A stretch of 64,000 nt of DNA from Chitinophaga niabensis. Its GTDB lineage: Bacteria > Bacteroidota > Bacteroidia > Chitinophagales > Chitinophagaceae. Location: NCBI RefSeq assembly GCF_039545795.1, contig NZ_CP154260.1, positions 5,957,001-6,021,000 on the forward strand, written 5' to 3'. This document shows positions 8,830 through 18,500 of this stretch, one piece after another. The translations under genes were made by a program, and so were the position numbers. The notes under the pieces were generated by a model. The model searched no databases. It was given only the letters and a program-made list of their open reading frames with translations, and had not been told where the DNA came from. How positions within the stretch are numbered: the first letter of the stretch is position 1; each line of letters opens with the position of its first letter.

Positions 8830-9753
8830 CTATACCAGGTCAATATCAAAGTTCACCAGTTCCACGAACTGCTCCAGCCTGGCAGCGATATCTTCTTTAG
8901 AGATCTCCCGCAGACGGGCAGCACCAAATTTCTCCACACAGAAAGAAGCCATTGCCGAACCAACGATGATCGCTGTTTTCATGTTCTCAAAGGAGATATC
9001 CTTTGTTTTAGCCAGGTGGCCTATGAAACCGCCGGCAAAAGTATCACCTGCACCGGTTGGGTCAAATACATCTTCCAGGGGAAGAGCAGGTGCAAAGAAC
9101 ACGTGGTTCTCATGGAAAAGCAATGCGCCATGTTCACCTTTCTTGATCACCAGGTAACGGGGACCCATGGTCAGGATCTTCTTGGCCGCTTTCACGAGAG
9201 AAAACTCACCAGTCAGCTGACGGGCTTCGCTGTCATTCACTACCAGTACATCTACCATTTTGATGGTCTTCAGCAGGTCCTCCAAAGCAATGTCCATCCA
9301 GAAGTTCATGGTGTCCATTACAATCAGTTTCGGACGGGGGCTGAGTTGATTGATCACACTCATCTGTACCTGCGGGCTCAGGTTACCCAGGATCAGGAAT
9401 TCGCTTCCCTGGTAGCTGGCCGGGATAACCGGTTCAAAATCAGCCAGTACATTCAGTTCCGTAACCAGTGTATCACGGGAGTTCATATCCAGGTGATATT
9501 TACCTGCCCAGTAGAAAGACTTTTCATCTTTCTTCACCTGCACACCCTCTAATGCAACCCCTCTTTTGGTGAGTGCATCCAGTTCAGACTGCGGAAAATC
9601 TCCACCGATCACAGAAACCTGGTTTACTGGTTGTACAAAGTTTGATGCAGCCCAGGCAATATAAGAAGCTGATCCGCCTACGATTTTATCCGATTTACCA
9701 AAGGGTGTTTCGATATCATCGAAAGCCATGGTGCCAACTACGGTAAGAGACAT
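8830..9753 (-). CDS. PfkB-family carbohydrate/nucleoside kinase
   Basis: Ribokinase-fold ATP-dependent kinase. The glycine-rich substrate motif GGSASYIAWAAS (near residue 26) and the PfkB signature DPTGAGDTFAGG (231-242, catalytic Asp237) are present. Length 307 aa is normal. The family phosphorylates sugars or nucleosides such as ribose or adenosine; the substrate cannot be decided here. It is followed 50 bases upstream by the MATE gene on the same strand, with no evident functional link. Confidence 0.9.
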   Translation of the reverse strand: MSLTVVGTMAFDDIETPFGKSDKIVGGSASYIAWAASNFVQPVNQVSVIGGDFPQSELDALTKRGVALEGVQVKKDEKSFYWAGKYHLDMNSRDTLVTELNVLADFEPVIPASYQGSEFLILGNLSPQVQMSVINQLSPRPKLIVMDTMNFWMDIALEDLLKTIKMVDVLVVNDSEARQLTGEFSLVKAAKKILTMGPRYLVIKKGEHGALLFHENHVFFAPALPLEDVFDPTGAGDTFAGGFIGHLAKTKDISFENMKTAIIVGSAMASFCVEKFGAARLREISKEDIAARLEQFVELVNFDIDLV

Positions 9754-9805
9754 GTAATGAATTAATTAAAGGTTGAAAAACGCAGCAAATGTAAGGAATT
9801 AGCTA

Positions 9806-11221
9806 CTAAACCTTTACTTTCTTCCATTTCCCCTTCCTGAATATAATCACCGCCATGGTAGCGATGATGGACTCTGCAATGAAGATGGCCCAGAAAACGC
9901 CTGTAGGCCCCCATTTCAATGGAATGGCCAGGAACCAGGCCAGCGGTATCTGTATCACCCAGAAGCCTATTAAATTAATAATAGTAGGCGTTCTGGTATC
10001 TCCGGCTCCATTGAAGGACTGCGCCATCACCATACCGAAGGCATAAAAGATATACCCGAGGCTGATCAGCCGCAGGCCTTCTATTCCATAAGCCAGTACA
10101 GCCGGGTCTTTTGAAAAGAAGCCCAGCATCCAGGGTGCAAAAATGATGAACACAATGGACACGAATCCCAGGATGATCATATTTAGATACGCCGCCTTCC
10201 AGACACTTTTCTCAGCCCGCTCCGGCTCTCCGGCTCCAAGATTTTGCCCTACCAGGGTAGCAGCTGCATTCGCCACTCCCCACGCAGGAAGGATAGCAAA
10301 TACAATGATCCGGATGGCGAAAGTATACCCCGCCAGTGCATCTTCTCCAAACTGGGAAATAATGCGGATCAGGAAGATCCAGCTGGCTGAACCGATAAGG
10401 AATTGCAAAGTACCGCCGGAAGCCAGTTTGATCATCTTCATAATAGTCTCCCACTCAGGACGGATATGCCGCCAGCTCACCTGGATAGTTCTTTTACCAC
10501 TGCATAAATGGTATAACTGGTAAGCCACACCCGTACCACGGCCAATTGTTGTGGCTATCGCTGCACCTTCCAGTCCAAATGCAGGAACAGGTCCCAGCCC
10601 ATATATAAATAAAGGGCACAGGATAATGTTAAGGATATTGGCCAGCCATAAACTCCTCATAGCAATACTGGCCTCACCGGCACCCCGGAAAATTCCATTG
10701 ATCAGGAAAAGCAGTACGATCACGAGATTGGAGCCCATGGCTATCTGTGTATAGGTATGTCCCGAACGGATCATTTCTGCATCTGCACCCATCAGTCCCA
10801 ATATCTCTTTGGAAAAAATGATCCCGCAAATGCTCACGATCACAGAAAATCCTAACGACAGGTAAAGTGCCTGCACTGCAGCTTTGGAAGCTCCTTCAGG
10901 ATCTTTTTCTCCAATGCGCCTGGCCACCACTGCAGTGGCTGCCATACTGATCCCAACGGCGATGGCGTAAATGAGGCTTAACACTGATTCTGTTAAACCC
11001 ACAGTGGAAATAGCGGCCTTACCTAATCTTCCCACAAAGAACGCATCCACCAATGCGAAGAGTGATTCCATGGTCATTTCCAGCATCATGGGAATGGCCA
11101 GTAATATTAATGCCCGGTTGATACTTCCGGTGGTGTATACTTTTTCGTCTCCTTTCAGCGCTTCCCTGATCAATTGAAAAAGCCTGTATGTGCGCGACGT
11201 AACGTGCGTAATAGTTCGCAT
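9806..11221 (-). CDS. MATE family multidrug/cation efflux transporter
   Basis: Inner-membrane exporter driven by Na+ or H+. Twelve hydrophobic segments form two related halves; ALILLAIPMMLEMTMES starts the first and TIMKMIKLASGGTLQFLIG the second. The motif GAGDTRTPTIINLIGFW near the C-terminus is characteristic. Length 471 aa is normal for NorM/DinF-type MATE proteins. A basic N-terminal extension of about 30 residues precedes the first helix. Possible substrates are cationic drugs or dyes, which is not determinable from sequence. Confidence 0.93.
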   Translation of the reverse strand: MRTITHVTSRTYRLFQLIREALKGDEKVYTTGSINRALILLAIPMMLEMTMESLFALVDAFFVGRLGKAAISTVGLTESVLSLIYAIAVGISMAATAVVARRIGEKDPEGASKAAVQALYLSLGFSVIVSICGIIFSKEILGLMGADAEMIRSGHTYTQIAMGSNLVIVLLFLINGIFRGAGEASIAMRSLWLANILNIILCPLFIYGLGPVPAFGLEGAAIATTIGRGTGVAYQLYHLCSGKRTIQVSWRHIRPEWETIMKMIKLASGGTLQFLIGSASWIFLIRIISQFGEDALAGYTFAIRIIVFAILPAWGVANAAATLVGQNLGAGEPERAEKSVWKAAYLNMIILGFVSIVFIIFAPWMLGFFSKDPAVLAYGIEGLRLISLGYIFYAFGMVMAQSFNGAGDTRTPTIINLIGFWVIQIPLAWFLAIPLKWGPTGVFWAIFIAESIIATMAVIIFRKGKWKKVKV

Positions 11222-11581
11222 GTAGTTGTGTTGATATTTAATAATTAGAATAAGATATAATGCGCCAGGTTATAGCGCCATTGTTCGGGGGAGGAGGTCG
11301 TCAGCGCGGATGGGCTGACGGTATTACATTTTCATATGCGTTGTGTTGACGGATACAAAGGTAATTGTTTCATTGACTTGGCCATTCGAAAAATTACAAC
11401 GCCGTTTTATCCCTGCCGCATACCGGATGAATTCGTTTCATCCTTAACAATAATTCCTACAACTAATCGTTGCCGGAGATTGTTATTCAGGAGTATACAG
11501 GATAAATAAAAAAATTATTTTATGGTGAAACAAGCCATCACAGCAGGTTTCATCTATATGAACAGGGTAATTTGCAAAGAA
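11222..11581. other. Intergenic region upstream of MATE gene
   Basis: Non-coding stretch between the divergent MATE and lipoprotein genes. A short inverted repeat, CGTCAGC/GCTGACG, sits at 11299-11320 in the region that would be the MATE leader. I see no gene. Confidence 0.5.
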
Positions 11582-11643
11582 ATCGTTAAAATGTTTGTAA
11601 CATTTTAAAACGATGCCCGTTTTACAAGCGTACCACAAACGGG
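11582..11643 (+). promoter_or_regulatory. Two tandem inverted repeats before a lipoprotein gene
   Basis: The first repeat pairs ATCGTT-AAAATGTT (11582-11595) with AACATTTT-AA-AACGAT (11599-11614) around a 3-base loop, a 14-bp stem with a 2-base bulge. Two bases later CCCGTTT (11616) pairs with AAACGGG (ending 11643). They lie 50-110 bases before the ATG at 11692. They may be operator or leader structures. Confidence 0.45.
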
Positions 11644-11691
11644 AATACACTTTAACCTAATTTGAAAACAAGCTAATTTAAAACGGAAACC

Positions 11692-12201
11692 ATGCTTATT
11701 AACAAAAACAAGGCTCTTTCACTGGGGCTTATCGCTACCGCTATCTTTGGAATTTCCCTCGCATCCTGCTCTGATGATGATCCGGCAAGAGTATTACGCA
11801 AAAAAGAAATTCCGTTGAGAACGGCTACTGAGATCGGAGGTGGAACAGTGACCATTCAGGAAAGAACAGACAGCACTTTTGACCTGACTATTAAGATCAA
11901 CAAAACCACTAAAGACATCACGTACAAATTCAGCGTGATCAAAGGTGACACTGCATTGCTCCGCACTGCAAACCCAACGCTGGAAGTTGGTTTAGACCTG
12001 GGTTCTGAGAAAAGCACCACTACAGATGCTGCTATAATCAAAACCATCACTGTTAAGAAGATCAAACCTGCAACAGGTGATTCTATTAAGTTTAACTACG
12101 ATTCTCTGCTGAAGAATAGCTACTTCGCAAGGGTTCACTATGTAACAACTGCTACGCCTCCTGCTGATAGCAACGTTGCAAGAGCTAAGATCGGAAAATA
12201 A
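11692..12201 (+). CDS. Small lipoprotein of unknown function
   Basis: The N-terminus is a lipoprotein signal with lipobox LASC and Cys at residue 27, followed by SDDDPA; acidic residues after the Cys are a known surface-export type signal in Bacteroidota. The mature part is Thr/Lys-rich and beta-like (TVTIQERTDSTFDLTIKINKTTKDITYKFSVIKG), with no recognised domain. It is monocistronic with two inverted repeats in front and a strong terminator behind. It could be a small surface or periplasmic lipoprotein; no function can be assigned. Confidence 0.8.
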   Translation: MLINKNKALSLGLIATAIFGISLASCSDDDPARVLRKKEIPLRTATEIGGGTVTIQERTDSTFDLTIKINKTTKDITYKFSVIKGDTALLRTANPTLEVGLDLGSEKSTTTDAAIIKTITVKKIKPATGDSIKFNYDSLLKNSYFARVHYVTTATPPADSNVARAKIGK

Positions 12202-12230
12202 GCGTACTATTTTTTAGTTGATAGATGGAG

Positions 12231-12262
12231 AGGGCTGTTCTGCTAAGCAGGGCAGCCTTTTT
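12231..12262 (+). terminator. Intrinsic terminator of the lipoprotein gene
   Basis: AGGGCTGTTCTGC pairs with GCAGGGCAGCC around loop TAA (stem GGCTG/CAGCC plus CTGC/GCAG) and is followed by TTTTTATT. Confidence 0.85.
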
Positions 12263-12295
12263 ATTACCTTCTTTTTCATTAGATCGATCCAAAAT

Positions 12296-12325
12296 AGTAG
12301 TAGCCGGCGGATGCCGGCTACTACT
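12296..12325 (-). terminator. Terminator of the T9SS/adhesin operon
   Basis: A perfect 13-bp stem, AGTAGTAGCCGGC/GCCGGCTACTACT, with loop GGAT. On the minus strand it is followed by ATTTTGG, about 70 bases after the stop codon of the porE-like gene. Confidence 0.7.
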
Positions 12326-12395
12326 TGTATATGATAGGATATGGTTCATATTGGGAAAGAATTCCCGCTCAGAACTTCTTACTGCGTTATCTGAA

Positions 12396-14396
12396 TTAAT
12401 TCCGTAACACTTTAAACTCCGTTCGGCGGTTTAATTGCCTTCCATCCGGATTGTCTTTACCATTCGGTAATGTGTTCGGCGCTACCGGCCTGGATTCACC
12501 ATAACCTTTACTTACCACGCGGGTTTGCGGAATACCTTTACTGATCAGGTAATCCACGCAGGATTTAGCACGCGCGTTGGATAATTTAAGGTTGTATGCA
12601 TCTGTTCCTTTACTATCCGTATGTGCACCAAGCTCTATCTCCATCTTTGGATTATCCAGCAACAGGTAATACAGCGAATCGAGGATCAGTTTTGATTCCG
12701 GACGTAATGTGGCTTTATTGTAATCATAGAAGATATCATTGATCACAATCGGTTTGTTCATTTCAAATCGCTTCAGACAAACAGTAGGATTCATCATGGA
12801 GTCCACCATGGAAAGTTGTTCTGTATTGAAGGAAAAATTCTTTGAGAAGTAATTATCTTTTTCTACCAGTACTTTATACTTTTTATTCATCTCCAGTTCA
12901 AACATATAATTACCGCCATTACTGGTGGTTTGTGTTTCGAGTATATTCCTTTGCGTACTATCCAGCAAAGTGATCTTTGCGCCTTCCAGCGGTTTGCCGG
13001 TTTCACAATCCATCACTAAACCTCCGGCCATTTTTGCCTTACGTTTAACTGCAAATATTTCCAGGCAGCAAATGGATTCCCTGTCTGAACTGATATACCC
13101 TTTATTCAAGGCATTCTTTGGTTGCAGAGCTGCATAATACTGATCATCCTTTGCAGAGTTCAAAGGATAACCCATGTTCTCCGGCGCCGTCCATCCACCA
13201 AAACTTCCCTTGCTGCTGAAAAAATCCTGCCCGCCAAAACCAACACGGCCATTGGTACTGAATATAAGCACCTGCTTATTAGGATCATAAAAAGGGGCAC
13301 TTTCTTCTTCTTTGGTATTGATGGTATTCCCCATGTTATTGGCTGCACTCAAAGTACCTCCGCTGCTGATGGTACAATACCACAGGTCAAATTTCCCCAT
13401 GCCGCCGGGGCGGTCTGATACAAAGAGGAAATATTTACCATCGGAAGTAACAGAAGGTTCCTTTGCACTGTAACCCGCAGCATTGATAGTAGCATCCAGC
13501 AACTGGGGTTCCGTCCAGCCATTACCGGCTTTGTTACTGCGGTAGATAGCGGAGTGTTTGTTCCCGTCTTTGGTGGTCCATCTTGTTACATACAAGGTAT
13601 TGCCATCGGGAGCAATAGCAGCAACTCCTTGTTCTGTGCCTTTTTCCATGGGTATGGATAGTTTCTCATTACTGTCAAAACTGCTATTCTCTCCCTTGGC
13701 GATGTATAGTGTATTGATGAAAGGATTTGATTTCTTTTCAAGTAAAGTGGAATCCGGACGGGAGGAAGTAAAGTAGAAGGTGTTATTGCTCACTGGCACA
13801 GGCGCATAGTTGGCACCGCCCTGGTTGATGTTCCCTGCCACTTTTACCACTTCATATCTTGGCGGATGTTTCATTTCCTCTATCGCAAATTCACAACTTT
13901 GAATTTCGATATTGGTCCTGCTGGAATAATCATCCGTTCCTTTATAAGATTGTTTGAACTGCTGAAACTGCGCCAGTGCATTTTCATAATCCGTGCCTGT
14001 TTTTGCATTCGCCCTGAGGCATACCCCATACCAATACTTGACCAGTGGGAACTGCACAGGATCAAAGTTGAGGGCTTCTGCATACCATTTACCCGCATTA
14101 CCAAAATCATTATACATCCTGTAGGATTCAGCAAGGCGGTATACTACCTGCTCATAATCCTTCAGTCTTTTCTGTTTACTTTTGCCTCCTTTCTCCAGCA
14201 GGTAAGGTTTGTACTCTCCGGGTTTCACCGTAAAAGTACCCAATGCCTTACTATAGTATTGCGCCGCGGAATAGTAATCCTTCAATGCAAAATAATTATC
14301 CGCCGTACGTTTAAAATCAGTTACATATGTCTGTGCCTGCAAAGAATTAACAAGACCTGTTAAAACCAACAGCAGGATGAGTGTAGATCTTTTCAT
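12396..14396 (-). CDS. PorE-like T9SS protein: TPR, beta-propeller, CRD, OmpA
   Basis: A signal peptide (to LQAQ) is followed by TPR-like helices (about 25-175), a PD40-type beta-propeller with FTSSRPD, VTRWTTKD, FVSDRPGGMGKFDLWY and FSTNGRVGFGGQDFFSS repeats (about 185-450), a carboxypeptidase-regulatory-like domain (AGGLVMDCETGKPLEGAKITL, 455-540) and a C-terminal OmpA peptidoglycan-binding domain with LGAHTDSKGTDAYNLKLSNARA. This domain order matches PorE, a periplasmic T9SS component, and related proteins found next to PorP/SprF. It is last in an operon with porP and the adhesin, 23 bases after porP. I infer it anchors the PorP/adhesin apparatus to peptidoglycan. Confidence 0.85.
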   Translation of the reverse strand: MKRSTLILLLVLTGLVNSLQAQTYVTDFKRTADNYFALKDYYSAAQYYSKALGTFTVKPGEYKPYLLEKGGKSKQKRLKDYEQVVYRLAESYRMYNDFGNAGKWYAEALNFDPVQFPLVKYWYGVCLRANAKTGTDYENALAQFQQFKQSYKGTDDYSSRTNIEIQSCEFAIEEMKHPPRYEVVKVAGNINQGGANYAPVPVSNNTFYFTSSRPDSTLLEKKSNPFINTLYIAKGENSSFDSNEKLSIPMEKGTEQGVAAIAPDGNTLYVTRWTTKDGNKHSAIYRSNKAGNGWTEPQLLDATINAAGYSAKEPSVTSDGKYFLFVSDRPGGMGKFDLWYCTISSGGTLSAANNMGNTINTKEEESAPFYDPNKQVLIFSTNGRVGFGGQDFFSSKGSFGGWTAPENMGYPLNSAKDDQYYAALQPKNALNKGYISSDRESICCLEIFAVKRKAKMAGGLVMDCETGKPLEGAKITLLDSTQRNILETQTTSNGGNYMFELEMNKKYKVLVEKDNYFSKNFSFNTEQLSMVDSMMNPTVCLKRFEMNKPIVINDIFYDYNKATLRPESKLILDSLYYLLLDNPKMEIELGAHTDSKGTDAYNLKLSNARAKSCVDYLISKGIPQTRVVSKGYGESRPVAPNTLPNGKDNPDGRQLNRRTEFKVLRN

Positions 14397-14419
14397 AATT
14401 TCCTCTTTTGGTGTTACGA

Positions 14420-15430
14420 TTATAACCTCGGACAGATAAAGTATTCCGGCTGCATAATTCTACGTTTGCGGCCTATAAAGGATAAAGAAAGTTCAAATGC
14501 ATTACTGCCGGTGGTTAACCTCCTCAGGTTGGAAGTATTGGCATCATAACTCAGGCCCAGTGTAAAGCTCTTATAGCTAAACCCGGCAAAAGGAGAGATG
14601 GCATCATTCACCCGGTAGTTAGCCCCCAGCAAAAGATCGAACTCAGGGTTCACCCGGATCTGGGAATATACGCCTGCTACAATTTCTTCTGCATTACCCT
14701 GGCGCATGTACAATCCATGTGGTGTAAGGTTCACCATATCTGTTACACGGATGCGGGAACCACCATGTGCCACATAACGGATGGGCAATGATTTGGACTC
14801 TTTATTCTCAGAAACAAAGGGATCTTCCGGTTGGGTAAGATGCGCACCGGAAAAACCAATGAATGGATTAAAACGGTGATTAGGATTACCATCAAATAAC
14901 ATGATCCCTGCATTTGCATCAAATACAGTGGAAGAAGTAGCACGTAATGTTTCACCGGATGGGATGTTCGGATCAAATCCCATCACAGGGTTATACTGGC
15001 TGCCCAGCTGGAATTTGGACTGGTCCACACGGCGGTTGATCACCCCCGCCTGGATACCTGCTACCAGTCTTGTGGTTCCATTCGCACCCATCTTTACCCC
15101 GCTATAGGAAACGGTAGCCATGGCATTGAAGTAATTATATCCTGCTTCTCCGGCAGACATATTCAGGGCTGTAACACCAAGCCCAACATTCTTTTCTGTG
15201 GCCGCATCAAATGATACGCCGGCAGTAGAATAAGGTGTGCCGAAATTAGCCCACTGGTTACGATAGTTGCCCGTAAGCCTGTAATCACCATCTATCACCC
15301 CTGCCAGTGCAGGGTTCAGCCAGAGCGGGTATGCATAATATTGTGCAAAATGCGGATCAACCTGTGCCATGGTGGGCTTTACATATAAAGTGCACAATGA
15401 AAGCACTGCTATTAAAATTTTACTCTTCAT
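14420..15430 (-). CDS. PorP/SprF family type IX secretion membrane protein
   Basis: Outer-membrane barrel with a signal peptide ending MAQVDPHFAQYYAYPLWLNPALAG, the hallmark start of PorP/SprF proteins. About 14 amphipathic strands follow. SprF-type proteins escort one large type B CTD adhesin (such as SprB in gliding Flavobacterium) to the surface; the neighbour here is exactly such a protein. The gene starts 85 bases after the adhesin stop, with a stable hairpin between, and is followed closely by the porE-like gene. It is therefore probably the dedicated partner of the giant adhesin. Confidence 0.92.
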   Translation of the reverse strand: MKSKILIAVLSLCTLYVKPTMAQVDPHFAQYYAYPLWLNPALAGVIDGDYRLTGNYRNQWANFGTPYSTAGVSFDAATEKNVGLGVTALNMSAGEAGYNYFNAMATVSYSGVKMGANGTTRLVAGIQAGVINRRVDQSKFQLGSQYNPVMGFDPNIPSGETLRATSSTVFDANAGIMLFDGNPNHRFNPFIGFSGAHLTQPEDPFVSENKESKSLPIRYVAHGGSRIRVTDMVNLTPHGLYMRQGNAEEIVAGVYSQIRVNPEFDLLLGANYRVNDAISPFAGFSYKSFTLGLSYDANTSNLRRLTTGSNAFELSLSFIGRKRRIMQPEYFICPRL

Positions 15431-15459
15431 AGGAAGAAAATTTTTCGAGTTTGGAATAA

Positions 15460-15488
15460 GCCGGAATGAAGGGTCACTTCATTCCGGC
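15460..15488 (-). terminator. Hairpin between adhesin gene and porP
   Basis: GCCGGAATGAAG at 15460-15471 pairs perfectly with CTTCATTCCGGC at 15477-15488, loop GGTCA. With little T-tract after it on the minus strand, it looks like an intercistronic attenuating or stabilising hairpin. Confidence 0.6.
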
Positions 15489-15515
15489 ATGTATTGCTTG
15501 CCTTTGATGTTTGGG

Positions 15516-18500
15516 TTATCTGACGATTGTTATAGTTCCTCGTTTCTGTACGGTAGTACCATCCTGCAGTGTAGCTCTCAGGATGTAGTTGTATACACCC
15601 ACCGGCTGCGGTTTGCCACTCATAGTACCATCCCATCCACGGCCTTTGTCTTTAGATTCAAAGATCATCTGACCCCACTGGTTGTAGATCCTGATCTCCA
15701 TGGTTGCAATGGTAGTACCATATACAAGGAGTACATCATTCAATCCGTCACCATTTGGCGTGAAGGCATTTGGTACAAAGATGGTATTACCGGCAGGGTT
15801 ATCTGTTCCGCCACCTCCCTGGAACCATGCACTGTTAGCACATTCTGTTGCACCGATAGACATTACCTGCAAGGTCACCGTCTGGTTCGGCAACAGGTTC
15901 ACCACAGTATGTGTAGTACCGGTGAGGCCGGAGCTTGGTTGTGTGAATGTAACACCACCATCTGCAGATACCCTGTAACCCAATGCTCCCGGAACTGCAT
16001 TCCACTGGAAGGTTACTGATGTAGCTGTTTTAGAAGCCACAGATACCGTTGGTGCAGCTAATACTGAATAGATATTAATAGTTACCGGTGTGCGGGTAGT
16101 GCTCATACAACCACCATTGAATCCGGCTGCTGCATAATAAGTAGTGGTAGTAGTAAGTGGCGGAGTTTTGAATACCGGCCCAGTGAATACTGCCGTACCA
16201 CCTGTTGCGGCAGTGTACCAGCTGAAGATCAAACCTGGTTGTGCAGAAGAAGCTCTCAGTGTTGCACTGCTATCCGGACAAACCGTATTCGCATCTGCTG
16301 TCACCAACGGAGCACCCGGAACAGGAGATACAGTAGCTGTACCTTTAGCCCTGCCTGCACTTGCGCAACCTCCACCTATCAATGCTTCCACATAAACATC
16401 CATGTTTGCAGTGAGTACACCGGTTGTGTAGCTGGTACCATTGGCCAGCAGTACATTACCTCCGGTTGCTGCATCATACCAGCGGTAGGTCACATTCGCC
16501 GTTGGGTTTTGTACATTGAAAGTGGCAGTTGTACCGGTACAAACTGTTATCGCACCACTATTCGCCAGTACAGGATTACCCGGAGCATCTGCAGGAATTA
16601 AGATAACCTGTGCACGTCCGTTGCTCACGCAGGTACCACCAGGTAAGCTGGCTTCCAGGTACACGGTATCTCTTACATTCAATGGATCTGCTGTAGAGTA
16701 AGTATTGCCGGTGAAGAGCAATGTACCGCCGATCGGTGCATCGTACCAACGATATTGCAGGTTAGCATTCGCGTTCTGCACACTCACTGTTGGACGGTTG
16801 CCGCGGCAAACAGTTACTTCTGCCGGAGCTGCCGGAACAGCCGGGCCATTTGTTACTGTGATGCTTACTCTTGTGCGGGTAACACTGGCGCAGTTGCTGC
16901 CATTGATAGCTGCCACAAAGTAATCCTTATTGGCAGAGAGTGCCGGTGTTATAAAGTCTGGTGAAGAAGAAACAATTGTTCCGCCAACCGCTGCATCGTA
17001 CCAGCGATAAGTAAGACCCGGTTGCGGATTCACTACATGCAGGTCTGCTGTGTTGCCGATACAAACTGTTTTAGCTGTTGCATCAACCGTCACTGCCGGC
17101 GGTGCAGGATTCACTGTGATAGTCACAGGTGTTCTGCCTGCACTGCTGCAAACGCCACTGGAGGCTTCTACATAATAGGTCACGGAAGAAGTTACCCCTG
17201 TTGGTGCAAAGGTTGTTCCCTCTGCCATTCTGTTACCACCTGCTGCTGCATCATACCAGCTATAAGTAAGGCCGGCTGCAGGGTTTTGTATAGAAAGACT
17301 GATAGCATCTCCCTGGCATACTGTTGTATTACCTAATACTACCGGTAAAGTTGGTGCATCTGTTACCTGAACATCTACACGGGTCATAGTAGCGCTGGCA
17401 CATCCGCCACTGCTTACTGCTTCCACATAGTAACTGCTGGCAGTAACCTGCACACCTGTTAAGAACACCGCTCCTGTGAACAGTTTATTACCACCCGGTG
17501 CATCATACCAATTGTAGGTTACACCACCCAGCGGATTCTGTACTCTCAGGGTAGCCTGTGCACCACGGCAAACAGTAACGTTCGCAGATTCAACAGTTGG
17601 CGGGTTCAATGTGGATACCACACTTACACTCGCTACTGCACGGCTTGTACTTGGACAATTTCCTGTACCTACTCCTTCTACAAAGTAAGTAGCGGTATCG
17701 GTTAATGGTCCTGTTGTATAAGTAGCACCGGTAAATAACAAGGTACCGCCTGTTGCTGCATTGTACCAGTTATAAGTGATACCTGCTACAGGATTTTGTA
17801 CAGAAAGCGTTGCCGGTTGATTGCGGCAGGTTGTTTTAACACCGTCCACCAATACCGGAACTGCCGGTGTGGAATTCACATTCACTACTGCCTGTATCCT
17901 TCCGCCAGCATTTGCACAACCACCGGCTGTGCTGGTAGCTTCCACATAATAGATGGTAGTAGTACTTAATGCCGGTGTGGTGAATTGTGCACCAGTGAAT
18001 ATTGGCGTACCGCCGGATTGTACAGTGTACCAGTTGATGGTGATACCTGTAGTGCTTGATGTTACACGCAATGTTGCAGTGGTACCGGAACAGATGGTGA
18101 GGTTACCGGATTCCAGTACAGGATCACCTGGTGCCGTGCCCACTGTAACGGTCACAGGTACACGTACTGCTGAACCGCAACTTCCATTGTATGCTTCTGC
18201 ATAGAATATAGTAGTGGTTGTGAGCGCACCTGTTACAAACAGGCTATCCAGCGAAACTGGCGTACCGCCTGTTGAACTGAGGAACCAACGGATAGTATGT
18301 GTTGGATCAGCTGCACGAGCACGCAGAATTGCACTGTTGCCGGCACAGATCGCGGTATCCCCTGACAGGATCTGCGGAGTCTGTGGTACAGTCAATACCT
18401 GTATGGTAGCAGATGTACGGATCGGATTAGCACAATTAGTAGATGCGCGGAAACTTTCTGCATAGTAAGTGGTGGTAGCATTCAGCACCGGTGTGGTGAA

